64,000 nucleotides of DNA, from NCBI GenBank assembly GCA_024699855.1, contig JAMPIQ010000001.1, positions 11,346,001 through 11,410,000 of the forward strand. Direction: 5' to 3'. Source of the DNA: Aphelenchoides besseyi (Eukaryota > Nematoda > Chromadorea > Rhabditida > Aphelenchoididae). Of this stretch, positions 1 to 12,607 are shown piece by piece (the stretch's first letter is position 1; the number at the start of each line of letters is the position of its first letter). The notes under the pieces were generated by a model. The model made no database searches. It was given only the letters and a program-made list of their open reading frames with translations, and was not told the DNA's origin. The translations under genes and the position numbers were made by a program.

Positions 1-65
1 CGTTTAACAATGTGTCTAAATGGTTGTATTCGTACTTCACTTGAATTCCTTTCAGTCAAACTTAC

Positions 66-3000
66 AATTACCAAACAGCACCAATACAATGAAATAGATA
101 CAATAAACCATTCCGCCACCGTAAACTCCACCTTGCGCTTCAATAGCCAAATACTAAACGTCAGTGACATTTGAATACGGAAATAATTCTATTTGTTACC
201 ATAATCTCATTCCAATCTTCACCAGTCAGGATTTGAAAAACAGTGATGAGGGCAATAGGAAACGTATCGAAATGCGTATATGGATGCATATTCGGGAAGT
301 TAAATCGGCCACCAAACAACTGCATTCCGAGTAATGCGAAGATAACAATAAACAAAAAGAGAAGAAACAGAAGCGAAATGATCGAACGCATTGAGTTCAT
401 TAGCGAACGAACGAGGTTTCCTGAAACCCAGTTGTAAGTTCATTTTAACATATAAACTCAAAGTCATTTGAACTTACGAAGCGACACCCAATAGCTAAAA
501 TAGTGCGTGTACATTAGTAGTTACAATCAAACGTACGATGTGAGTTTGAAGATTCGCAGTAGACGTAGTGCACGTAAAACCGAAATACCAAACGATCCGC
601 CTTTAACTTCTGCCCAAACAACTTCGAACGCACTTCCAACAATAACGATGCAATCAAATCGATTGAATTTCGATGCAAAATAATTCCGAGTTCCCAGTGC
701 AAACAATTTGAGCAAAACTTCGCCAACGAAGATTCCGAGGAATATGTACTCAGACAAACTCAAAAATTCAGTGAAGTATTTTGGTTGCCCATGATCTGAA
801 ATTTAAAGAAATCAGAAACCTTCTACTGTACTGAAGTGTCGTCATTCTTGTTACATTACATACACAGTTGCGACCAAGAAAATCAATTAGTATTAAAGTT
901 GGTTGCTGATGCAAACACAACGTTTAAGTCCTCTATGGACTTTTTTGTTTACAAGTTCTTGTCCGTTAAGCTCCAAAGTAAGAAATTTTTTTTAGTTTTT
1001 CATGCTACATTTTCGTTGTTTAGGATGCCACGCTGCAAAAAAGTCACGGTGAAGAACTTGTGTCCGCAATCCATTAGATCGCGGATATAAAAGCCGGCGG
1101 AGAAGCGCCAGCAAGCGTTCCTTTTTTCCACAGCCCCCGTTCATTTTAATAAAGTTTGGCCCTTGACCGATTGACTAAACGATCTTGTTCGCACGGTCAA
1201 CTTGGACGCAGTTACCGGAAGAAACATGTTTCTTCACGCCGAAATAGCATCTTTTACAGCCAAAAACGTTGATCAGTTCGCGGTTCGTTTTAAACACACA
1301 TCTTCTTTTGATTTGTGATTATAGACGGAGGCTATTAATCCGAATAACTCTTTGACAAAAGAACATTACTCCTATGTACTGGCGGACCGTGATATACTGA
1401 ACATTGCTCGAACAAACCCTACAACTAGATTCAATGATGGATGGCGGCTCTAACGGTCGGAGAAGCAAACGATCCGCCTCGTCAATTTCAACAGTAAGTA
1501 AAAACTTGATGATTAATAAACATATGTGCTTTTAGTTTTTGATCTTATTCCAAAATATCTGCGTTGGGAATACGTGATGAAAATACCACGCGGATTTTGA
1601 ACACGAACGTTTGTCCAAACTCATCGTTATCTACCCGCAATTCCAATCCAAATTGTATGTTAAGAATTAAGAATTATGAGCAAAGTTTTTTAGCGTCGAC
1701 TGCAAACCGGAAGTCCGGAAATAAAATTGGTGTTACAATCGTCAAACAATACAAGGCAGACAAAAGTTGGAGAATGTACAAAAAAGCCTACGACAGTTCA
1801 GACAACGATGTGGATGACGTTGCGAGTGATGTCGTGGGTAAGAGTTCTAACACATTAAACACTAGTAAACTATCAAGAGTTCTATAGAAGAAATAAAAAC
1901 GACTTCGGAAACTACAGTTCTAAAAACAGCAAAGTCGGAAACTCGAAAGATCTTGCAACAACCATGACTCAGTTTTTGAAACGACCAGGCAATGTGGAGT
2001 TGAATGGTAATACAATTTAAACAGCAAGATTACTCTTATTTTTTAGAAGAAGTTCCAGTCAAAAAATTGAAGTTGGATCAACACGTGGTTGAGGAAACAG
2101 GTCACGACGAAAACAAGTTCATTTCGATCAATCAAGAGCTTTTCGGACAAGAACATTAGAATACCACCAACCATAAATTAACTACGGTTTTACTTTCACG
2201 GTTTTAATTCTGGACTAAAATTGTCCATATTTTTTTCTATCTCAGTTAAGATCTTTCATTTTTTAATTAAGAATAGTCCATGAAACATTCTAGAATACAT
2301 GAATAAAGAACTTCAATTTGCAACGATATTTTGACATTTAAAAAACATAAACCAACAGATGGTGTTGATTATCGAAAAGAATAGTCGTTAATTAGATAAC
2401 GACAATCCTCTCACTTAATGATTTTTTGTCAGCTTTAACAACACATAATTTGAATTACTTACGTTCAGATGCCACGCAAATTGTGTTCAAAAACACCAAA
2501 GTGATTACCATCCAATAGAAAACTTGCGATTTGATCATAATCCTCAGTTGTAACCTGGAAATTCAATTATTCCTTTAAGTTGTCACTTTGCATTCTAAAC
2601 CTCAACTGTCGCACTTTCTTACAATACGCATCGTACAATCCTGTTCCACGACGTTGTCTTCGATTTGCCGCCGCTTCACCGTCACTGCCATCGCCGTTCA
2701 AATAACTCGACTCCTCATCTTCGTCCTCTTCGTCGTAGTCCTCTTCGTAGTCTTCTGTTTCCGTTGATTGTTGTTTTGTTGCGCTTTTTAGCTTTTTCGT
2801 TGCAGCTCTACGACGTGCCTACAAAGTTGCGAGTTAAAAGGTTACAATTAAGCTATTCACCTCCATAATTGCTGCCTTTTCTTCCTCGGTTGTTCGATCT
2901 TCCTTCAAGATGACTTCTTCAGCGGCCAGAATCCATTCCAAGTAGCCATTCAGCTCTCGTTCAATTTGTTGTTGACGACGAAGTTTCAGAAATTCGCGCC

Positions 3001-5210
3001 GATTTTCGACCCTCTCTCTTTCTTTTGCAAACTCTCCGGAAAGAACACCAAGAATCAAATTCAACATGAAAAATGAGCCGAGAACAATCAATGGAATAAA
3101 ATAGGCCCAACTATAATTATATAACAATATTGTAGATGGTTTTAATTGAGCTTATTGAACTTACTTGTATGTGCTGCCTAACGAGTCGTTTGTCTAAATT
3201 CACGTGTTTAAGAACCATTGAATAAGATTCCACTTACATAATACATAACCGTCGTCCAACCTTCCATGGTAATGCACTGAAAGTAATCGGTTTACGCAAA
3301 CAAACTCAGGTTTCTACTTGAAAGACAGTAATCATAGCAAAGGCGATGTTGTCAAATGAGGTAATCCCGTAATTCGGCTGAAATTAAGGATTTGAAGTCA
3401 ACTATTGAACAACTCACACCAATCCATTGGATTGGAATGGATTGGTGTAATTTGGAATTTTCACTTTTTTCAATTCGCCATTCTCTGAATTGATTTTGAA
3501 ATTATCGAAAATTAACGCAGTTAATGATGAGTACGCAGACTGCAATATAGCGGCGTCAGTTGAAGGAAAAGTAATCGAACCTTCTCGATACCCGACGTCG
3601 CGTTTTGTGGTTATGAGCCATCGGGCTCAAATCGTTCAGATTGTTTGCCCGTATCATTGCAATAAATTTGCAGGTATTCTCTTGAATAACTTACTCCAAT
3701 CCAGTTTGTGAGACATATAGTGCCTGGCACGTCGCAGTTATAAGCACCAGTTGCGGACTTGTTAGAACACGGAAACGGTCTGTAAAACTTTAATGAGAAC
3801 TAATCAAGAACTAACCTTTCAGAAATATTTGTTATTTCACCATCCGCATTATAACAAGCTGAATGAAAAATACCCGAATAGAATTCCAAGCCAATAATCG
3901 CAAAAATGACGATCGCAAACAACACCAACAATCCGATTTGAAGTAATGGCGCCATAGCGCAAAGAATTGACTTTAAAACAACCTGAAGACCTAAAACACA
4001 ATCGATAATCACACATCGATATATTCATTGATCTGACTTGGAATCCCGCTGACCAATCTAAAGAAGGAAATAAACATTATTAAGAGAAACCAGATAACTC
4101 ACTTCAATGGTCGCAGTACCCGTACAGCTCGCAAAGTACGCTAAAATGCATCAATGAAGAACAGAATACTTGGAATCAAAACGCACCAAGTCCACGCCTT
4201 GTGACTCCGTGTGTTGCGTAGGCGAGAAGGGCAACATTGAAATAACTCCCGTTGTTACGACCTAAAATTAAGTGGACGAAAAAAGCTTTAAAATGGAACT
4301 TACGATAAAATCCATGATATTCCACGCCGATCGAAGATATGATCCTTTGTGTAGAACGAAGCCGTGACTTATGACCTTCAGCAAACATTCAATACAGAAG
4401 ATGAACATGAAATACGGTTCGGTGGATTCGAGAAACGACGAAAACGGTATCTTGTCGTTCTTAGGCAAATGTCGATCTGTAGCCAGAACACAACAATTAA
4501 GAATGATGGTCGCAAGAATTCCGTATTCAAAGAGCGTATACTCAATGATTGTTCGTGCATATCTGCGAATAATGTTGTTGTCTCCAAAAATAAACAGTGA
4601 TGATGGACCCTAGAATGAAAAGATCAATTGAAGCCTTCACGATTTCAGAAGTCCCTCACCAACTGGCAAAAAAGAGCGTTAAATCTGCGAAGAGAAATAC
4701 GAAATCGGCGTTTTACTACCGAAAACATCGTGCATTTTGTTGGTTTAAACGAATTAATGCCAACGAATGAAAGCAGAACGTTGATCGCATCAAATGGACA
4801 CTAGTGCTCATAAGCCGATTTTGTTCGACTATTAACTCCTCCCTCAATTTCAACAAAAACCGGAAACACGTTTGATTCGAATCATTTAATGTCCCTTCAA
4901 CGTCCTTAATGACACGCTATTCATGAAAATAATCTCTTCACTCTTTACTGAATGAGATAATCCGAAACTTTGAGGAAAATCACGAACTTCCGATGTTCGT
5001 CATTTTTGGTAAACGGTCAACTCAAACGATTGCGTGCATTTAGATACCAAATATTTTGGTCAACAACTCTGAACTCACCTTTTCTTTGACTGGTGCACTA
5101 AGTGTTGGTTTGGGTCGTCCAGCGAATGGACCACTGGCTCCATCGATCCGATTTTGCTCTTTTCGCGCTTCTTCGGCGGCCAACCTAGCAATTTGATCAA
5201 TACCAAGCAT
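66..5210 (-). CDS. unc-2: Voltage-gated calcium channel alpha-1 subunit, CaV2 (N/P/Q) type, UNC-2-like; repeats I-II, 3' part outside window
   Basis: Pore-forming subunit of a presynaptic high-voltage-activated calcium channel. The first exon seen (5210-5079, starting [14 protein letters not shown]) splices in phase to 4609-4304, then 4261-4187, 4140-4103, 4057-4038, 3990-3816 and onward. Repeat I has S4 residues [13 protein letters not shown], the S5 block GLEFYSG and a pore motif TMEGW near 3.24-3.28 kb. The I-II loop (about 3115-2865) carries the beta-subunit binding motif [14 protein letters not shown], then an acidic stretch. Repeat II follows, with S4 [10 protein letters not shown] (about 545-590) and pore motif TGEDW (about 210-230). 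The glutamates in both pore motifs mark a calcium channel. [18 protein letters not shown] and the [10 protein letters not shown] motif favour CaV2 over CaV1. The intron 2462-796 is 1,667 bp, against 30-60 bp for most others. The last exon seen ends at a donor at base 66, so repeats III-IV lie beyond the window. Another upstream exon is possible. Confidence 0.93.
1434..2159 (+). CDS. Possible nested gene inside the unc-2 repeat I/II intron, opposite strand, unknown product
   Basis: Within the 1.67 kb calcium-channel intron, the plus strand shows several coding-like blocks bounded by splice-like signals. An ATG at 1434 opens a short basic block ending at a GTAAGT donor. A 1564-1830 block is rich in K, D and N and ends in a run like [13 protein letters not shown] at a GTAAGA donor. 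A block at about 1910-2010 ([13 protein letters not shown] in one frame) ends at GTAATAC, and a last block runs to TAG at 2159. I could not join all blocks in one frame: the frame that fits the middle block stops at TGA near 1966, before the MTQFLK frame. So it may be a real small nuclear-type protein with an exon I placed wrongly, or a decayed copy. No family is recognised. Confidence 0.33.
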
Positions 5211-6354
5211 TTCGAAGTGATAGGAAGCTTGTTTTTAAGAATGGATTTTAGTATCAGAAGACCTCATATTGTAACTCTAATAAGCACTCCGAACAGGAAT
5301 GAACTGAGAATACAAAAGTTGCAGCGGCATCAGAAGACAATAGACGATGACACCTGATTTATGTCGTTGAAATCGGCCAACCGCGAAATGTTCAACGGCT
5401 TTGTGAAATGTAGCCGACGGCGTGGAGTACAAAGCCGGTCGAGAGTCCGCTTTCCTTTCTCGGCTATTTTCCTTTTGAGTCTTTGCGCCTTTGGAAATGC
5501 GTGTGGAGGTTTTTACGTCGAAAAGGCACAAAAATTTGGCATTTTTTCTTCGTTCTATAGACGACATGCTGTGCGCAGACAAAACTCTTTTTTCTGCAAG
5601 CTATCAGTCCAAGTTGGGCTGTGGATTTCTCATAAACAAGTGAGTCTTTCCGACGCAATTGACACTTACGCTCCAATGTTGCTTGGAAATCTGCGGCGAA
5701 CGTGCGTCAGTTCGACTGCTTTCGGAATCACCCTTCACTTTTGATAGCACCAATGTGCGTGGTGTTATGAATTTCATCTGGTGGTCATGACAAAAGACGT
5801 TTGTTTTGGGGGAAGTACAAGACAACCGTCCGGTGTTTAATCCCCAGAGATAAAACAGTTTGTGACGTCCGAATTTGAATTTTGGAAAGAAAACATTTGG
5901 ATTCATAAGAAATTTTATAGTAAAAACCAAATGAGCCCAACGGTTTACTCACCGGTCTCTACGATTCCACAAATAAGAATAATAAATAAGTCGAAGTTTA
6001 GTTGGTGGCACATAAGCTCGTTGCCATTTAGCGCCGGTAAACGACATTTTGATGTCCAAGTCGTTGAATCGAAATTCGGAGTTGGGCGTCAAACGTAAGA
6101 TAAGCCAACGGTACTCGGAGGTAACCCGAGAGCTTACAACACCGTCATACTTTCAAGTACTCTTATAGAAATGGCAAAAGTCAACAGTTTAGTCAAAGTG
6201 GTTTCAAACTGGCCACTTAACTTCTGTGTTTTGTCTTGACACAAATTGATTGTGAGAAACATGCGAGATAATTGAAAATGACAAATTTGTTTGTAAAATA
6301 AAAGAAAATTTGGTATACGGGAGAAGTGAATTAGGAAAGTTTGATGCTTCGAAC
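5211..6354. other. Gap between unc-2 and the next minus-strand gene; no gene called
   Basis: Open frames here (for example about 5277-5582 on the minus strand and 5361-5744 on the plus strand) overlap each other, have no splice-consistent neighbours and no recognisable motif. The stretch probably holds the promoter and 5' untranslated sequence of the calcium-channel gene. No clear TATA box or repeat was seen. Confidence 0.4.
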
Positions 6355-9300
6355 CTACCCTCCGACTGGCAACGTTGCTAATCGTGCAACTTCGCGAAGA
6401 ACCATTCCGGTTGCATTCGGAAGTTCGAAATAAGTATCATTGGACGAAAGTTTGCGTGGAAGAATCGGAGATGGAAGCAAACCTGCGGAACATCAACATA
6501 CACTAAAGTATTTTCAAGCGTCTCACCAGCACTCATTGGCAACATCCACGGCTTCATTGCGGACGCATTCTGGTCGAAGTGATTCAGTTGCAACTGTTGC
6601 GGTGGAATGATTTCAATTTCTGGCGGGCGCGATGCCAAACCGTTAAACCGCTCATTGCGGTTAGTATTCGAAGCAGTCGATACGTAGGTCTCAATTCTGC
6701 TTCTGCTGATTGAGTCGATTCACCACCAATGTGGCTATCGAACTGAAATAGACATGTTGACCTGCGAGTCACGATAAATGAAATGAACTCGATGAAAATA
6801 TAAAATTAAGGCCAAAAATGCAGACGGGCACGATATTTCGTTTAGGTTTGATGCCAAAAGTCGTGCCGTAGATGAGCGATGAACTCGTGGCGTTTTGGAG
6901 CGTTTCGACGGAATGGCCGATGCAAAATTAACGACCAAAACCGACGAATTTGAGACCGAAACGGAAACGTTGAAGCGTGGTAAAGCGGAACAAAGGCTGA
7001 TAGGATGCCATTGTTGATGCGACACTTCGGAATGAACGAAGTGATAAAAACGCAAGCCCATGACGAAGATTAAAACCGTTGATGGTTTAGAACAGGCGTC
7101 CATTTCAGCCAATTATTCTTTTAAAAGGACGTTGCGCATAAAAAGAAAATGTTCTCGACCGTGTTGCTGAGACTCATGAATACGAAAATGTTCTTTTTGT
7201 CATAATCCCGCATTTTCTCCTAATCGTTCTCTCAGCATATGAACACAACAGAAAACGTATCTTCCACAAAGTCTTCTTGTTGTGCTACCGTTTATATTCG
7301 ACGAAAGAAAACAGGTGGACGTGACCAAGTGCCGAAGCATGTCAAGGAATAAAAACGTAACGCGATTAACCACTTGTTCCATTCAAAAACTTTTGAGCTC
7401 CGTCAGAAGCACAAAAACGGCAAAATTTAGTTTTCGACTCTCAGCTTCGTACAGAAAGAATCACGGCGACCGCTTGCCACTCCTCTTTTCCATTCACGTT
7501 GAAGTTTGCACGAGAAAGACAGTTCGCCGTAACCTGATATCTTCGTCAACAATGAGATTTATCTGGTTTGGTTTAACACTATGACCTGGAGACTACTGTA
7601 AGATATCCGAATAAGCGTTGAAAATTGATCGAAGACAACAACGATTCCCAGTGAAAGAATGTCGTGCATTCATAATGATTGCTGTAGAAAACCTTCCTAC
7701 AGTAATGGATAAGCAGAAGACGTCTTCATAGCCGACTTTCTGTTTCTCACGCCAACTAACGTCGCAAAAGGAAGGGTAAGTTGAAAATAAGCCGGGCATA
7801 TAAAATTAATGGATAATGTTTGTAGAAAGCGGTTTTCAAGTGCTTCTGATTCCAATTGATAAAACATTTAAGAAACTCACATTGGGGTGTTTCGACTCGC
7901 TTCTTTCATTTTGGTCATCAACAGCGCACATGTTTTCTGATCGGTCACATTTACGGCCCTGTAAATAGAACGATTAAGTGAAAGCGAATAGGTGGATTAG
8001 AAGGCTTAAGAAGCAGAACCCTCTTCAACTTTTTAATTCTAAACACTACGATACCGACACCTTGAAAGTCGAACGAACTGAAGAGAAGTTCGGTGAATGA
8101 ATGGGAGAGTTAATTTTGAAATTTGTCGTGGCTTATGAAATCTGAATCCCTCGACCATTCATTCGGAAATCAAAACGCCACTTTTGACCTGAATGCAATA
8201 AAAAGCAGAAAACGTTTGGAAACAGCGGCCGATGAGGCGGAATTGTTGTTGTCCGTGAAATCCACTTTTCGTCGGTTTATGAAAATCTCCAAGCCCCCCA
8301 ATAATGTCCAAGACGAAGGTCCTCGAAAAACGAAAAAAATGCGTGGTTTGAACTTTCGTTTATTTGGCAACGTTCTGCCGTGAATAAGCGGAAATCAAAA
8401 AGTTGTTGCCGATTGAAACGTGCAGTCGAAATGAACTGAAAGACTGACGAGTTGGTGAAGGAACTCAAAAAGATGTTTCCACTTAAGATGCTGCATGGAT
8501 ACGAACGAACTTCTTTGTGTCACGTATTGATGACCGTCCCTTCTATTGTAATGTTGTGGGATCCAGGCAAAATTTTTGAAAGAAAGTCGCACGGCTCTCG
8601 TTGTCTTTACGTTTTTCCAAGTCTCCTTCCTTTTGACTTCTCAAAAGTGAGAAAACTCGTTGCTTTGCCAAAGACGTACCGCTGAAATCGAAGCGACGGC
8701 AAACACATCAAAATATACACAGAGGAATTCTCAATGGTAATTTAAATGAGTTGAATAAATTGGCCCCTCGACTTTGCCTTTTACGTGCGCGACGAGTCGA
8801 TGAGATCAACGATCAGAATTTGAGTGTCCGTTGGAAAGCCACACTTTTAGCTACACAGCCGTTTAACAGTCGGGATGTTTTTGCACGACAATAAACTCTG
8901 AAGCCTATTCAATGATTACAGCGCACACTTATTCGATGATAAGTTGCTTTGTCATCTCCGAGTGTTTTTGTTAGCTTACTGATTGCTAATCGTGATCGTC
9001 TTACCGTCGTGGACCGCGAGCGTTAGCCGCAATGTGACCGGCACTTAAACGTTGTTCCGCTAACGGTTCGTTTTCATCGAGTTCATCGATGCGATTTTGT
9101 GCGTGAAGCCAACTGTGACTACGAAAACGATAATGGGCGGGAGTCAATGCACTACGCCAATTAGAGGCTCCAAACGCCGAGAATTTTCGCATCTCCAACG
9201 ACGTCAAATTGGTGTTGTAGCGAAAAAATCAAAATCCGAGTTCGTCGAAGTCGTTTGTTCGTCGGAACTTAAACGTCGAAATCTTGTGATGGTAACCAAC

Positions 9301-11415
9301 AAACGTTCTAGTAGTCAAATAGAATGGCGACATCATGACGCAAACGATCTCTTTTGATTTCAAGGATTCGGGAGCTTAACGCGCAATTCTTGACCTCTAA
9401 AACTATTGGACAGTTGAAATGGCTGACAACGCGAGGATTATAAACACATCAAACTGTCAATGAGAGTTGGGAAACAACAGTGAAGTTGTTGAAACAACTG
9501 ACTGATAGTAAACGGTGAGTTGAATCAAGATGAAAATAATAATTAGATTATAATTCAAATTCTTCGAATTTAATCCCTTAAGTCATCCGCTTGTTTCCAA
9601 TGTGAAATTCAGTCTGTCAGACGACTTCGTGAAGTGTCATTTGGTGGTGTGCCAAAAGGCGGTCAAAGAAGGCGTGGAGTGATAATTTTGAGAAGAGTCG
9701 GGGACAAAACGCGTGGAGATGAAAATCCGAGATAAGCGGAAAACCGTCGACGATGTGGTTTAATGTTTAAGACAGATCCCCGGCTTTCGGAAGTTTACCG
9801 TCTTCGTTGTGGACTAACACTTCCGAGATTGTGTTGTACGACGCTGAGACGATCAACAGACGACAAATCGGAGCCGCGAACATCTTCACCTTCGGCCAAT
9901 TCGATTACTATCGAATGCCGTCTTAGTGTGTCAGTTTCTTCCTAAAAATGCGTTATTTGTGTGAACCCAAGTTTAGGTTATGAATGACAGCAAGAGAACC
10001 AAAAGTGCGTGCAATATTAAAAAGAATATTGTTACATGAAGTTTCTAAAACCCATCGACTGTAACATCAATTGACGGATAAGAATTTTGGAAGCACAGCT
10101 AAGATTGAGCTAATTAGCGAGAAAGCAGACTTTCAACATGTTCAGCAGCCAATGCATTGACGGACATTGTTATTCGAACATATGGAAAGCAATCTTTTAA
10201 CTTCATTGTTGAGAGGTGGCGAAAGCAGTCAAACAGAAACGCGTTTCCTATTTCGTTTGGATTTCAATGACAAAAAATGGTTTTTAAAGGCAAACCAAAG
10301 TTGGTACATGTTTCGAAACTCTCGTGCAATGCATTGGCTTGGAATAATTGTCCTGAGATCCTAACCGGTTGGACGTCAAGAATCACGTCGGTTGTTGTTG
10401 AGACATCGCTTTCGGGCGGAGCATTTGCTGAAATTTGACATCGATTTCTAATCATGTAAATTGGGACAAACTTTCCGTTGGAGTGTCGTTTTCAATCGTT
10501 TGCGCACTTTTTCGTCGTTGTGTCGCATTCTTGCGTGTTGGAGCATCGGCCGAATTCGTCGTCCGCTTGTTACGTACGGCTGTTGCACTTCCTGAAACAA
10601 CGTCAGTTAGAAGAGTGAAAACACAATCGAATGTGGTTGTTTGTGTCGAGTTCTGTTTACTTGACGATTCGGTAGACGCGTTGGACGGCGCGTTGAGTGT
10701 CGAAATCCCGCTATCTCGAGTTTTCCGTCGCTGTTGCAGTTGCTGTCGAAGAACACTTGCGCTCGCCGTAGCTCGTCGTTGTGATTGAGCGCGGTATCTG
10801 GACAAATTAGCGGGACGAATCATTTCCACGGTAAAATTTGATGACAAAACTCGATGGGCGCGACAATCCTTCGGATTGGCGAACGAGCGGTCCAGAAGAC
10901 CGGACGGAAGTAGAAGACACGGAAAGATGCCCGTCTTTCCGGAAACTTGTTGCGTTTGCTTGGCTGAATTGAAATGGCAACAGGTTGGCCAATTCAACTG
11001 TTGGTCAAACAAAAATCGCCATGAAATTGTGGCACATCCCATTTGTTTTTTCAAACCATTTGAACATAACCCTCGAACTGCTTTCAAACTGCCTACCCGA
11101 CGAGATGTCCAAGAAAGGTTCGCTCATGTGATCGTGAAGACGAGCAAATTACGACAATTTCCTGCGATTACTTCACCCACTTTACGTCCTGTAGTTAAAC
11201 AAAAAGATGACATCTGGCAAAACAATCGTTTTCAATTTCCTTCCTTTAGAATTCTCATTTAAGTGGCCCGAACGAATTTAAGAGCGTAATCACGCCTCCA
11301 GTTTGTAGGTGCAATTGTTTCGGAACGAAAAACACTTACGATTTTGTAACAAATAGTTGTGATGAGCGATACTCTGTCGTCGTTTCGCAAACACACCAAC
11401 ACGTCCCACAACCAT
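6355..11415 (-). CDS. Unrecognised multi-exon protein (exons partly resolved)
   Basis: Several blocks read as exons of one minus-strand gene. A candidate start at 11415 (MVVGRVGVFAKRRQS) ends at a GTAAGTG donor. Blocks at about 11087-10840 and 10840-10620 (rich in R, Q, S and T, e.g. RYRAQSQRRATASAS) are followed across a 31 bp intron by 10589-10490, then about 10434-10372 (NAPPESDVSTTTDV). A clear exon lies near 9945-9796 (EETDTLRRHSIVIELAEGED), another near 9207-9004 (ASNWRSALTPAHYRFRSHSW). The last two, about 6700-6526 and 6480-6355, are joined by a 45 bp intron and end LREVARLATLPVGG then TAG. No enzyme motif, membrane segment or signal peptide is evident; the composition suggests a cytoplasmic scaffold or regulatory protein. 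Exons between 9000 and 6700 are not resolved, so this could be two genes. I do not assign a family. Confidence 0.42.
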
Positions 11416-12607
11416 TGTGTTATCACTGTTGTATCATGTTCATCCGCGAATCAACTGACTGGTCGACAAGAAACATTTCGAGCTGACCAACAAGAAATAT
11501 GTCTGAGATAATTCAGCAAATAGGAACTTTAAAGCGTACACGCAATAGCTTTCGAGTTAGTCGGAAACGCGAAATTTCCGAGGTTCAGTAGTTTCTCTTG
11601 AGAAATATCTGAACTATGGCAGTCAAAAATAACCACACTTCATTACTAAATCCACTCGTCATAGTCGAAGGTGCTCGTCTGCTCAGATTAATCGAAAAAA
11701 TTCTCGTCCTGTAGCTTATCGCGGCTTAATGTCCATTCTCGGTGGTGCGCAGTGAAAGATGCATTTACCTAACGATTATAGCGTACAAACGGAAATACTC
11801 TTGGTAACATGTGGATTGAAAGCAGAAGGATCGTAGACGACAAGTGCTCTTCCAACACTCAATTAATAATACCGAGCAGAAGTGGTAATTTTGCCGGACA
11901 ACGCGAAAAGCCACAGAGTTAACAAACGAGCGAACAAATTTGACGTAGAGATGAGCGTCTTACCACCCATGTAGACCAAACAGTCTTCCATGCAAAGTCG
12001 ATTTTGATTCGATTTGAAGTTGTGAGTCGGAACATGTTTACATCGACTTTCTTCGAATTCTGCAGAAGAAACGATACGCGAAGAAGCGAACAAGAAGCGG
12101 CAAAAAAAGCGTAAAAACACGAACGATCGTGGTCTTCTTGCTGCGTTGATGATATCTTCAATTTTCATTACTGTCAAAACGGCGTCGCATGGACAGAGAC
12201 GCGTCAACCGCACGTTATTGAATGTCGTCGTCGAATGTTCACAAATTCTCCACTTTGTTCTTCTTTCCAATTTGCAACTTATGCGAGCGTCAGTTGGTTT
12301 GATGTCCAGCAGTAGTTTTGACTTGTGTTTAAAAAGTTTCCGAAGAAGACGAACTGTCGTTTCGTCGAAACAACACAAACTCTATACAAGCTTCACAATG
12401 TGGATGAGTAATTTATTAACTGTTTTGTTAATATAGTCAACTGAAGTATGTTCCAACCAACTTATAATCAATGCTTAATTTCTATTGAACTAATTTGTAC
12501 AACAAAGGCAAATGCTGAAAAGGCGATTGGACGGGAATGAACATCGGATATGTAGATGGTCGATGAAATAATAGATTGAAATTTAAATGAACTCTAAAAT
12601 GCTTGCG
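11416..12607. other. Gap with no supported gene
   Basis: A 171-codon open frame on the minus strand (12378-11863) is the longest reading here, but its sequence is arginine-, cysteine- and phenylalanine-rich with no motif and no consistent splice partners. A plus-strand frame overlaps it at 12146-12436. I see no repeat or RNA gene. Confidence 0.35.

Noticed and set aside
8123..8383. Plus-strand frame starting near MKSESLDHSFGN
   Set aside because: Moderately protein-like, but isolated, with antisense frames of similar quality and no splice chain.
10435..10788. Plus-strand 117-codon open frame
   Set aside because: It is the antisense shadow of the exons of the unknown minus-strand gene, which have splice sites and better composition.
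11863..12378. Minus-strand 171-codon open frame
   Set aside because: Its length is notable, but the composition is erratic and nothing links it to either neighbouring gene. It may be chance or an unrecognised exon.
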